In this document: piece by piece, positions 35,157 to 45,239 of the stretch | Position numbering within the stretch: position 1 is the first letter of the stretch | Layout: each line of letters opens with the position of its first letter | Assembly (NCBI RefSeq): GCF_021134715.1 | Contig: NC_060020.1 | Coordinates: 8,060,001-8,124,000, forward strand | Direction of reading: 5' to 3' | DNA from: Daphnia pulex | Taxonomy: Eukaryota; Arthropoda; Branchiopoda; Diplostraca; Daphniidae | Length of the DNA: 64,000 nucleotides | Position numbers and translations under genes: made by a program | Notes under the pieces: generated by a model | Database searches by the model: none | The model's input: only the letters and a program-made list of their open reading frames with translations | Told to the model about the DNA's origin: nothing

Positions 35157-35166
35157 CCAATGACGT
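35157..35166. promoter_or_regulatory. Terminal-type motif CCAATGACGT in the E1 central promoter
   Basis: CCAATGACGT at 35157-35166 equals the motif next to the right termini (CCAATGACGTTTTTCCAGAC at E0). The same motif lies between the divergent genes of E2, E3 and E6, with a shorter version in E4. It may be a shared binding site. Confidence 0.55.
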
Positions 35167-35277
35167 CCAGGCTTACCAATGATAGCTTGACAAATGTTAA
35201 CGCACATAAACAGAGTTGTTAAGATATATTTTTATCCTTGAAACAATAGACCGGGTTTGTCTATTTGAACCACCGAC

Positions 35278-37940
35278 ATGAGAAACATGTTCTCATCGAT
35301 TTTCGGTGAAGACGAGCTGTGGCGACAGTATACTGTCAGGAATTTCTCTTCGGTTGCGTGCCACCCAGAAATTTTCGATTATTACTCCCAGTTCGTCGGA
35401 GTGCCAATATTAAAAGACAAGTATGGTTAGAATACTGCAAGTCTTTTAACTTTGCGAAATTTTTCCTCGACAGACAGGAATTATTCGAGTTACTATACTA
35501 TCTACGCGTATACCCAACAACTCGTCAATGCGGCTTCCTTTTTGGCAATAAAACCTGTTACAGTGATATGCTGGCGAAGTTCCAAGCTCAAATGGAGTAC
35601 CTCATATCGAAAAATAAATTCACCGAGCACTGGAATCGCAAAAGATTCTCGGTCGACAATATGCTTCCACATTTCTTTTCGATATTCACGAACGGATGCG
35701 TGGACACGGTGGACGTCACGACGCGAAAACCGTGTGACTCGAAAACCAGAGAGTGAATATACACTGGCAAGTCAAAGACATGCTGCATTAAATGGCAAGT
35801 ACTGTGCGACAACCTTGGGCATATAATACATGTTACCGGACCCTTTTCATCTCTAGAATACGATGGCCACATCTGGCAGGATAGCGTAGAGGAGCTTGGT
35901 CTTTGGAATGGAACGGAGGAAGACAATCCGGAACACTCGAAGAGATTCGAAGTATTCATTGGCGACAACCACTATATGACTGCTCCGCAATGCGCAACAC
36001 CAGTGAACAAGCAAAACAAAATTCGCTTAGATCCAATGGAGGTTCAGTATAACAATTACTGCGGCAGTATGAGATCCACTATAGAACAAGTTTTTGGATA
36101 TCTTAAAACCTGGGCAATCATTGGAGGCGTCTACAGAGGTATGATTGGTCGAGAAACTGGTTATAAATTTTTATCTACAGCAATAATGTTTTGCTGTGAA
36201 TTATACAATGCGCGCTTCACTATTCTCGGCAACAACAAACGCAATATCAGAGTTTTCGGAAGAGACGCTGACGGTGTACCCTTATGCCCGCCTCCTAATC
36301 TCACTCCTGAGAACCTTAGAATCAGATTAAACATACACAACCAGTTATCTCGATTCAATAAAGTCTCGTACAAGCGATTTTACTTTGCCTACGACATCGA
36401 CTCCAGAAATACCAGTGACTCTTTCCATACTGGCGATCATGTGTGGCTTTTTATCGAAGATCAACAAGATTTCATAAAGGCAAACATTACAGGATGTGTA
36501 AACGACCTTTTCTCTATCAGATCCGCAGACAAAAAACTTTGTCGCACTGGCATAAGCCCGTCGCTAATATACAAACGTATAAAGAACTCTAAAGACAAAC
36601 CTGTATTGGCTCACTATGTCATACCATCACGTCTTATTCCAATTTCTTTTTTTTCAAAATGCAAACACCTCGTCAGCCTCAGGTACGACCTCATACTTTT
36701 TATTTAAAAAATTCTCTGACCAGTCACCGCCAGTTCATCTTCGTCGTTACCAGTGTCATCTGCATATCCTAATAATACAGCTCCGATGGTTACCAGTTCC
36801 AATGCATCCAATGTTGAAGTACCATCATTCGATCTCACATGCTCAGAGTTATACGACAGAGTATTCGACGCAACCAAATCGAACCTGGATGAAAACGAAA
36901 TATCCGATTCGGAAAACGAAACATCGTTCCTTGACGATGAATTTCGTTTCGAACTCGGCTTGTCCGACCCGGAAGAGGACGACGTACACGCGGAAGACGC
37001 AGATGATCCTCCTTTGCATGAAGCCGACAACGACACGCAAAGCAACTCAAGCGACATGATAACGGGTGATTCATCTGAACAAAATCCCTGGGAGATCATA
37101 TCGGATGCCGAGGATGATGCTATCATTTGTTCATCTAGCTCGGAAAGGGAACAGCTCACTAAAAGCGACATTAAACGACTACTCAACAGAAATTGGATCA
37201 ACGATCAGATCATAAATTTCTTCTCTGACAGTGTCAATCAACACACTTCGGGAGAGTCGATGATACAAATCAAAACCCATTTATGCAACACCTGTCTCTT
37301 TCGGAGACTTTCAACCACTTCAGCACACGGAGAGATTGGCCGCTACAACTTCAGCTCCGTTAGGCGTCATTTCAGAATCGAATGTACGAAGACATGGCAA
37401 ATCGAAACGTTCTGTGTGCCAATCCACATTCAGAGATCTCACTGGCTATGTTGCGTCATAAAAGTACCCGAAAGAACTGTACTGGTAATAGACTCATTAC
37501 CGGAGTTTGCGCCTGAGGTATCTCTTAAACGAATTGGTGATTATTGCCGGAAATGGTATACAGACGAACTCAAAGCAGCCTTAAAGCAAATTACAGCTGC
37601 AGACGGTCCATACTACGTTGGCAACCCAATCGAGCGCGAGACCTTAGTGCGCGAGATAAATATACAGATTCATAACACTGGTACCGCGAAAGACTGGGAA
37701 GTTGTACCAACGACTTTCTGGCATCAAGGCGAGGATAACACATGGGACTGCGGCGTATTCACTTTGCTTACGATGTTCTACTTCTCCTCAACCCTAAAGA
37801 ATCAACTGCAATTACCAGTAATAACAGAAGAAAACGTCAAAATGGCGAGAATGGTTTTACTGAAGTTCATTAACTACAAGTACACTACTAAGTCAAACGA
37901 GCATTTAGACCCTAATGTTCTTTTTGATTTTATACTTTAA
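35278..37940 (+). pseudogene. E1 DDE transposase-Ulp1 protease fusion with one nonsense codon
   Basis: Exon 1 (35278-35420) starts MRNMFSSIFGEDELWRQYT. A 53-bp intron has borders GTATGG...CGACAG. Exon 2 (35474-36682) carries the DDE domain: VDTVDVTTRKP, GDNHY and RSTIEQVFGYLK. A TGA at 35754-35756 stops it just before IYTGKSKTCC, where E2 is open. A second intron (about 36683-36733) is inferred from frame and GT-AG borders. Exon 3 (36734-37940) encodes an acidic linker and the C48 protease with SHWLC (His), VIDSLPE (Asp), WHQGEDN (Gln) and WDCGVF (Cys). The protease half is intact. Without the stop it would match E2 throughout, so recent inactivation or a base error are both possible. Confidence 0.85.
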
Positions 37941-37969
37941 ATTAAAATAAAACTACCAATTAAATCATT

Positions 37970-38299
37970 CAATTGAATACAATAACCATACCAGTATAAT
38001 ACCAGTATAATACCAGTTAAATACCAGTGAAATACCAGTACCAGTGCACTGGTAAGCACGGGTAATAAATAGCAGGAAGTCGATGACGGACAATTTTCAC
38101 TGGTAAACACTGGTAAACACTGGTAAGTGGATGTCATTTTCACATCGCTGGCGCTTAAGCTGTAGGCACATATTTGACTGGTAGCGCGTAGCGCGCTACA
38201 CTCTCCGTGACACGGCGATTCCGAAAATCGAAAAAATGGGGTATTTGGTCGACAAAATTACCAGTCTACCACTGATTCCAGTCAATTCCAGACAACTCC
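37970..38299. repeat. E1 right subterminal array (ACCAGT)
   Basis: ACCAGTATAAT, ACCAGTGCACTGGTAA and related words are dense up to 38140 and reappear before the terminus at 38288-38299. Confidence 0.85.
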
Positions 38300-38360
38300 A
38301 CTGGTTTCCAAAAAAAAACCAGTAAATTTGCTAACCAATGACGTTTTTCCAGACAACTCC

Positions 38361-38523
38361 ATACTTTCCATTTTGATTCCCTTTTCTGATAACTCTATTC
38401 TTCGTACGGCGAACGTATATTGGAAACGTGTCGATACTACCTGAACGACTATAACTCGTTATGTAAAAAGCCAAACCTGTTGTCGGTGAATTTACTCATT
38501 AGGTTCCGTTAGTAAAAATATAT
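38361..38523. other. 163-bp spacer between E0 and E3
   Basis: Sequence without CCAGT repeats between the right end of E0 and the left end of E3. It may be original host DNA. Confidence 0.5.
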
Positions 38524-38539
38524 GGAGTTGTCTGGAGAG

Positions 38540-38820
38540 CACTGGCGGCGCTGGTCAGCTGGTAAAACGGACTTTTTATACCCTTTTTATTGCAGATTCG
38601 GATTCGCCACGTTGCGGGGAGTGTGTGGCACTAGTGCTTACCAGTGAATTTACCGTAACGGCTAATAGCGCCAGTTGAGTTAAAATGTCCTGCGCTTACC
38701 AGTCAAATACCAGTCGCCACTGGTAAGCATGGTGCGTCACCGGTATTATTTATCCGCCTGTTCCATACCAGTGGTTATACTGTTCAATACCAGTGGTTAT
38801 ACTGGTATTTGGACATGATT
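38540..38820. repeat. E3 left subterminal array (CCAGT/ACTGG)
   Basis: ACTGGCGGCGCTGG, CTTACCAGT, AATACCAGTCGCCACTGGTAA and GTTATACTGGTATT. Both orientations are present. Confidence 0.8.
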
Positions 38821-38858
38821 ATATCTAAAATTATGTTAATATTGTATATTGATAGTAA

Positions 38859-39306
38859 TTAAATTGCGAAATCGAAGAGGATGTTTGGGTCGAAGTGTTC
38901 ATCGGACTTCGTTGTGTACTTGTAATATATAAACTTCAAGAGTACGAGGCGCATTTGCTTCACCTTCTCCTCGTTTAGTTCCGGGGTCTGAAGTTGGTTG
39001 CTTTGGTGTGATGCGAAGTAGAACATAGCCAGCATCATCAAAATACCGCAGTCCCATTCATTTTGTTCGCCTTGGTGCCAGAAAGTTACTTGTAGAAGCT
39101 GCCAGTCGTTGATTCCGTATAGTTTAATATTGATATTTTGCATTGTCGCCTCTCGTTTCACTGGATCAGCGATGTAAAGAGGACCACCAGCTTCGGTTAT
39201 TGATTTTTTCGAAGCATTCATCTCAGACTTGAACCAGTTGAAACAGAAGCGTCCAATGCGCAGCCTTGTTTGTACTGGTGTCAACTCTGGTTTCGAGTCG
39301 ACAATT
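38859..39306 (-). pseudogene. E3 Ulp1 protease C-terminal piece, cut off by E2
   Basis: The frame begins at the insertion site with VDSKPELTPVQTRLRIGRFC (the catalytic Asp in VDS). It contains WHQGEQNEWDCG (Gln and the catalytic Cys) and ends FDPNILFDFAI. Its missing first half is at 45432 onward, on the far side of E2. The codons around the ATT duplication join in frame (ELL then IVDSKPE), which proves the two pieces were one gene. Confidence 0.92.
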
Positions 39307-39319
39307 GGAGTTGTCTGGC

Positions 39320-39660
39320 GCACACTGGCGCCAGTGGTACACTGGTATTGACCCCTTCCTAATACCCTATTTTTGTTATATTTCCTGAATCGCCGTGTTG
39401 CGTAGGGTATGTGGTACCCTACGCACCAGTCATATGTGTGTAACGGCTAAGATCGCCAGTGGTGTACCAGTGACGCTTTGCGTACCAGTTGTTTACCAGT
39501 GTACACTGGTACGCACCTCATGTCATCGACCTCTGCTTACTTATTTACTGGTATGCATGACTGTTATTTACAAATACACTTTGGTTTAATATATTTAACT
39601 TTTTCCACCAGTTACATCGACTGGTGGATACGTTGCACTGTCATAATCAAGCTAAGTGTT
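39320..39660. repeat. E2 left subterminal array (CCAGT/ACTGG)
   Basis: ACTGGCGCCAGTGGTACACTGG, GTACCAGTTGTTTACCAGTG and ATTTACTGGTATGC words in both orientations between the terminus and the stop codon of the transposase gene. Confidence 0.85.
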
Positions 39661-39678
39661 TAGAGATAATGGTGTCAA

Positions 39679-42209
39679 TTAAATATTCGGATGGAATAAT
39701 ATACTTGGGTCGAATTCCTCTTCGGATTCGGTCAAGTACTTATATCTTATAAAATTCAGTAAGAGTAGGCGCACTTTGTCGATATCGGCTTGAGATAAAT
39801 CGGGTGTTTGTAAGTGGTTCTGTTGGCTATAGCAAAAAAAGGTCATCGCCATTAACGTGTAGATGCCGCAGTTCCAAGTATTTTGTTTTCCTTGGTGCCA
39901 GAAAGTCACTGGTATTACAGGCCAGTTGTCGATGTCATATTCACGGATCATAAAATTTATTTTTTGGACAGAGGCTTCACGCTGAATTGGGTCGGGAATG
40001 TAAGACATGTCACACGGATCGATAATTGACTTCACCGAAGATTTCAAATCGTCTTTAAACCATTTTCTGCAGTAAGACCCAATACGGATGGCTGTCTTCT
40101 GTTCAGTGTATTCTGGTTTCGAATCAATTACTAGAATTTGCTTATCCGGCACTTTAATAATGAAACAAAGCCAGTGAGATTTTCGGATATGAACTGGTAT
40201 GCACATTGTGTCCAGGTTCCACACTGTAATCCCTCCGAGTTTAGTGTGCCGACGCACTGATTTGTAGTCGTAATGGCCAATTTCTCCATGGACGTTAAAA
40301 GATCCAAGTTTAACGCACAGCCATGTATTGAAAATATGCGTCGAAATCCCATTACCAGTACTGGTGTAATTGCCGCCGCCAGTGTCGACGCTTGCGCTGT
40401 TCTTTAAAAATTGGTTGATTCCAGTGGAGAAGTAGTTTAAAATTTGATCATTTAGCCACCGTCTGTCCAGTAGTGTAGCAACATCTTTTTTAGTTAGTCC
40501 GATTTCCCTGTTATGAGATGTGCTGATGATGGTTTTGGGATCAATAGTCGAAAAACAGCGCCAAGGGTTTTCATTTTCTTGAGATAACTGTTCAGCGAGG
40601 TCTTCTTCGACTTCCGTGCATACCTCCATGGCACCAGTGTTCATTTGCTCAGAATCACCGGTCTCCTCTTCGTCTTGGTTGATGTCTCCTTCATCGTCAA
40701 TGTCTTCGATTCCCATTTCGTTTAATATTTCGTCGTCAAGTAGAACTAAATCATTATCAGAGGCATCCGCTTCAGGCGGCCAATCGTCGCCAGTGGGACA
40801 CTCGCTCGGAGATTGTTTGAAATCATCTATGTGAACAGATTGAAAAGAGACTGGCAAGACTAGAGAAGCGGGATTGGTGTATTGAGATAAAATTGGTTTT
40901 TCTCTGGAGTTCTTAACACGCGGGAAAATATTTGATGGCTTTACTCCAGTGGCGCAAAGTTTTTTGTTGGCGGATCGGATTGAAAACAGGTTATTGACGC
41001 ATCCTGTGATGTTTGCTTTGATGCAATCTTGCATACTCTCGACAAAAACCCAGACATGATCTCCAGTACGGAAGGATGAACTGGTGCACTTCGAATTGAT
41101 ATCTGCCTCTAGGTAGAACACATCGTTTGATATTTTGTTGAACATCGAGAGCTGTTTGTGTAGGTTGAATCTTATTCTAAGATTTTCTGGTGTCAGATTA
41201 GGGGGAGGGCATAAAGGTACGCCGTCATCGTCACGAGCGTAAACGCGTATATGCCGTTTGTTGCCACCGACTATAGTGAATCTGGCATTATATAGCTCGC
41301 AACAAAAATGAACAGCCGTGTTAAGAAATTTGAAGCCAGTGTCTTTTTGAAGCATGCCGCGGTAGACTCCCGATATTATTGCCCAAGTCTTTAGGTAGCC
41401 AAACACTTGCTCGATTGTGGACCTTGTACTTCCTAAAAAATTGTTGTACTCAGTTTCCAATGGATGCAATGTTTGGTTTTTTGGTTTGGGTTTTGGTATT
41501 GGTGAAGCGCAATGTGGCGCAGTGGAGTAGTGTCCATCGTCAATGTAGACTTCGAACCTTTTGCTATGTTCCTCATTTGATTCGTCGATGCCATTCCATA
41601 ATCCAAGTCCTTCGAGACTGGCTTTCCATATGTGCCCATCGTAGTCAAGGGAAGAATGTGGTCCATCGACGTTTATAATATGACCCATGTTGTCGCACAC
41701 AACTTGCCACTTTATGCAACAGGTCTTGGACTTTACTGTGTAGATGAACGTGCGAAACGCAAAGTCTGTTGGTTTTCTTGTTGTCACGTCCACAGTGTCG
41801 ACGCTGCCATTCGTGAAAACAGAGAAAAAATGCGGAAGCATGTTTTCTGCAGAGAATCTCTGTCGATTCCAGTGCTCGATGAATTTAGTTTTTGAAATTA
41901 GATACTCCATTTGAGCTTGGAATCGCGCGAGCATGTCACTGTAGCCTGTCTTATTGCCAAAGAGAAATCCGCACTGGCTTGTTGTCGGGTACACTCGTAA
42001 AAAGTACAATAATTGGAATATGTCTTGTCTAATAAATTATAACAATTAAAGAGTTTGCCAATGTACTTGTCTTTTAAAATAGGTACACCGCAAAACTGAG
42101 AATAATAATCGAAAACCTCAGGGTGGCATGCAACTGACGAAAAATTTCGAGTAGTGTACTGTCGCCATTGCTCGTCGTCGCCGAATAAGTTTGAGAACAC
42201 ATTCTGCAT
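39679..42209 (-). CDS. E2 DDE transposase fused to Ulp1/SENP-type cysteine protease (830 aa)
   Basis: ATG at 42209; exon 1 is 42209-42067, a 38-bp intron spans 42066-42029, and exon 2 is 42028-39679. The same intron position is seen in E1, E4, E5 and E6. The N-terminus reads FGDDEQWRQYTTRNFSSVA. The DDE_Tnp_4/PIF-Harbinger-like domain follows (about residues 115-275): VDTVDVTTRKP (first Asp), SLDYDGHIW, DDGHY (second Asp, about 211-212) and RSTIEQVFGYLK (Glu about 254). Next are CPPPNLTPENLRIR and a GDHVWVF...FSIRSANKK segment that could be an SH3/Tudor-like barrel. An acidic linker follows (about 470-530). The C48 protease (about 565-830) has SHW (His666), VIDS (Asp683), WHQG (Gln760) and NCG (Cys768). 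All catalytic residues are present. It should cut and insert its own DNA; the protease may remove SUMO or a SUMO-like tag, or process a protein. Confidence 0.93.
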
Positions 42210-42438
42210 GATTGTTGTGCTAACAGAGTCCTTCCAGGGTTTTGTATTTTTAGAAAAACATATGTTGGATATGCGCTGACATCTGTTGTTCCTTTGTCGT
42301 ACGCTTCAAGTTCACTGGTAGGCAATACGTCATTGGCTCACTGGTACACTGGCTATTTGAAACTTAATCTTTCTTAGCTTCATAAATTCTCGTTCAAGTA
42401 TGGTTTTCTTTTTAGTGTCATTATCTGAAAAATTTTAA
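42210..42438. promoter_or_regulatory. E2 divergent promoter region
   Basis: The 229 bp between the two start codons contain ACATATGTT (42258-42266), GCGCTGACAT (42273-42282) and ACGTCATTGG (42327-42336). The ACATATGTT/GCGCT pair recurs between the genes of E3, E4 and E6, and in looser form in E5. ACGTCATTGG also sits next to the element termini. Two ACTGGTA/ACTGG words follow. It probably drives both genes and may be autoregulated. Confidence 0.65.
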
Positions 42439-45067
42439 ATGGAAAATTTAACCATGCTCCCTGCGTCTACACTTGACGAGGAAAATAAAAGTTCGCCCAG
42501 TAGAGCTACTACGGGAGAATCGTCAGAGTTCAATCCCGTCGATGAGAGACAGGATGCTTGCATGGGACACGTTGAAAACAAGTCTGAGAACACTTCCAAT
42601 GTAAGAGAGGCCATCGTTTCATTTTTTCATGGTACCCAGGACACGTCTGTTTTGCCTCAGCCTAACTTGACCAATTTTGCCCAACCCATTACTTCAGTTT
42701 TGCCTCAGCCCAACTCAACCAATTTTGCCCAACCCAATACTTCTGTGTTGCCTCAGCCTAGCTCAACCAATTTTGCTCAACCCAATGTTGCTCAACCCAA
42801 TGTTTCTCAACCCGCCGTCATTCAGTTGCTCCAGATGCTTGCAAATTCGAGTCTTCAACAAACCATTTCTAATAATGCTTTTGGAACATTTCCTGTCATT
42901 ACTCAAGCCCAGCAAAATTTGCTTACCCAGTCAAACACGAGCTCCAGCACCAGCTCCAGTGCCACTTCAGCACCAGTGTCCCAACCTTCGGTTAACCAGT
43001 CAACCACAAGCTTTGGTTTCAGTACCAGTTTTACACCAAGCAGTGGAGTGTCTTTGCTACAGATGATGCAAAATGACTCAATCGACGAAAACGCTGAAGA
43101 TGAAAATGGAGATGCCGACGAAGAGTACGAGGGGGCCGACGAGGAAAATGGAGAAGAGGAAGAACCTCTAGACAACGCACCAGTTCGAAGATCTCGACGG
43201 TAAAAAAAATGTGTCTCAACACTTATCTCTACACAGGAACCGAGGGCCGACAAGCCGCTACACATCAGAGCAACTCAGCTTCTTCTCATTTCTGGCGTAT
43301 CATCACATACTACACGCAAACCCCCACGGGCTACCTTATGAAGAAAAGGTTAAGCGCATTGCATTGAAATCGATAAAGTACCACAACGAGGACTTTGTGA
43401 TTTGGTTGGAAGATAACAAAGTTTTCCTCAAGGATAAATGGAGAGTAGTAAGTTGTTATTTTGTATACTCTGATACCATTTAACCTTTAGGAAAGACCTC
43501 AACCTCTATTCTTCGAACCAGTGGGACCCATTGAAAAACTCAGCTCATTCAGAGTTCCAACGAAGATTCAAACTATTTGCCAGTGCCGTCGACGACTCAA
43601 CGCCGACGGCGTTCTTGAAAAGCAAAATTCCCACTCTCTTTACGAATGGCTTGTACAAGCCAAATGCCACGACGCAATCTTTCCCCACCAGACGCAAGCG
43701 CTTGCAGCTTTTACTGACACCTCCGGCGACAGGTGACCAACCCGAGCCGGCGCCCCCGACTAGAGTTGCCATCAAACTCGAAACCAAACAGGTACTGAGA
43801 AACCGCGCAAACTATGGTAAGCCCGCTCCAATGTCTGTCCCTCCGCCTCCTATTCCTGCTATTTCCAAGCAGGATAAAGTCGCCGCAATGACTCAACAGA
43901 GCACGTCAGACCTAACTGCGCTTGCTTCTTCAGAAACGTCATCGGATGAGCAATTACTTGACGAATATAAGAAGAAGGTTGAAGCTATCCAGCGCCGCAT
44001 TGGTAGGCACTAGTTATCAGATTTAATTTTGAAATTATTTTCGTAGAGGAACGAAACAAGCCTAACTCAACTGGCGCCATCGAGACACCGTCGACCATCA
44101 GCAAAGCCATATTCGACAATCACGATACTGATGACAAAGACCCCAATTCCAACGCAAAATCGAAGAACGTAAGCACTTCTAAATGATGATATTTATCTTA
44201 TTAATGCAGGCACTGGCATCTCTTTCCGCTTCGGTCATTCCTCCCCCGCAAACCAAGACACAATCAACAAAGTCAAAAATCACACCACTTCAAAGAGTAG
44301 CCAGTATGAGCACAGGACTCGCACCTGAGAATGTCTCGAAGAAGAACATTCAAAATGTCAAAGTTGTTACGGGCGGCAACTTTAAAGCTTTTATGAGTTC
44401 CTCGGCTACAAGAGAACAGATCCAAAAAGAGGTGAGTTTAATGATTATTTGTTTCTAATATTTTTTCAATTACTAGAACAAAACAAAGAAGAAGTCCAAG
44501 GCAGAAAAAGAACTTGACGCGGTTCATTTTTATTCATTTAGCTCACTATTTATTTATGAATCATCACACACAGTTCGAAGCCAAAACACAAGGAAAAAAA
44601 CAAGAAATGCTGATTGGGACCAAAGCGAGGAATCCGAACAACAGCAAGAAGATGAAGACGGAGAAGTAGACGAAGACGGAGAAGGGCACTACGACTTAAC
44701 ACTGGCGCACGCCAACGAAGAAAACAGCGAATGGGAAGCCACTGACGAATTGGGCGACTGTCTGTTTAGTTATTTATGCCTTGATACAAAGGGAATACCA
44801 GTGTATGTCTGTGATTCGGAAGAGTGCCACTATGCCGTACACTACGAGTGCTGCGTGCAGAAAGATAAGGAGATCCGGATGCTCACAACTCTTTTCCCCG
44901 ACTTTGATGAGAAGTGGTACTGTCATCATTGCATTGGTGGAGTTCCTGGCCTAATCAAGGAACCGATCGCTGCCTTCAAGGAGCTCACAAAGAAGAAACC
45001 GAAGGCCTCGAAGAGCTCCAAAAAAGAAAGCAGCCAACAAAGACCAACGAAGAGAGTTCGCAATTAA
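42439..45067 (+). CDS. E2 accessory protein: low-complexity N-terminus, conserved block, PHD finger
   Basis: ATG at 42439. Exons: 42439-43199, 43237-43447, 43491-44002, 44047-44168, 44210-44431 and 44477-45067, all with GT-AG borders. Exon 1 is Ser/Gln/Pro-rich with three SVLPQP...TNFAQP repeats and an acidic end. Exons 2-3 hold the conserved block (YTSEQLSFFSFLAYHHILH, HNEDFVIWLEDNKVFLK, then QWDPLKNSAHSEFQ). The last exon is acidic, then carries a PHD-type finger (about 44756-44930): CLFSYLC, CDSEEC, HYEC, CHHC. One of the first Cys pair reads Ser, although a nearby Cys could substitute. The end is basic (KKPKASKSSKKES...). The join of exons 2 and 3 is off by two bases by simple splicing, so a small deletion or unusual splice is possible. 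Probable role: chromatin or DNA targeting partner of the transposase. Confidence 0.82.
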
Positions 45068-45239
45068 CAGTACCAAATAGAATGCATGACTACTTAATTA
45101 GCATTCTTCTTGCATATGGTACACTGTATCGTGTTGGCTACTGCCGCAGCCCCAGATTTTCACCTAGTTCTTTAATTATCTTAATGCATGTAAATGTTAT
45201 AAACATTAAATTTAAAAAAAAATTTTAAACCATTTTTTG

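Larger units (their letters stand above)
31452..38299 (+). mobile_element. E1: 6.85-kb copy of the DDE-Ulp1/PHD transposon, TSD ACT
   Basis: The left end GAAGTTGTCTGGAATT begins at 31452 and the right end AATTCCAGACAACTCC closes at 38299. ACT flanks both (31449-31451 and 38300-38302), a 3-bp target duplication inside the E0 end. The accessory gene runs leftward and the transposase-protease gene rightward from a central promoter. It is about 700 bp longer than E2, partly because of an insertion of about 400 bp at 34530-34923. One nonsense codon and that insertion break its genes. Confidence 0.9.
29605..38360 (-). mobile_element. E0: outer, truncated copy of the DDE-Ulp1/PHD transposon family, split by E1
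   Basis: E0 keeps the 3' part of its accessory gene and its right end. Removing E1 (31452-38299) and one ACT joins the AACCAGT-rich sequence left of 31451 to 38300-38360. That piece contains CCAATGACGTTTTTCCAGAC and ends CAACTCC at 38360, the same right end as other copies. The left end and the whole transposase gene are missing. Orientation is inferred from the accessory gene being on plus. Confidence 0.75.
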
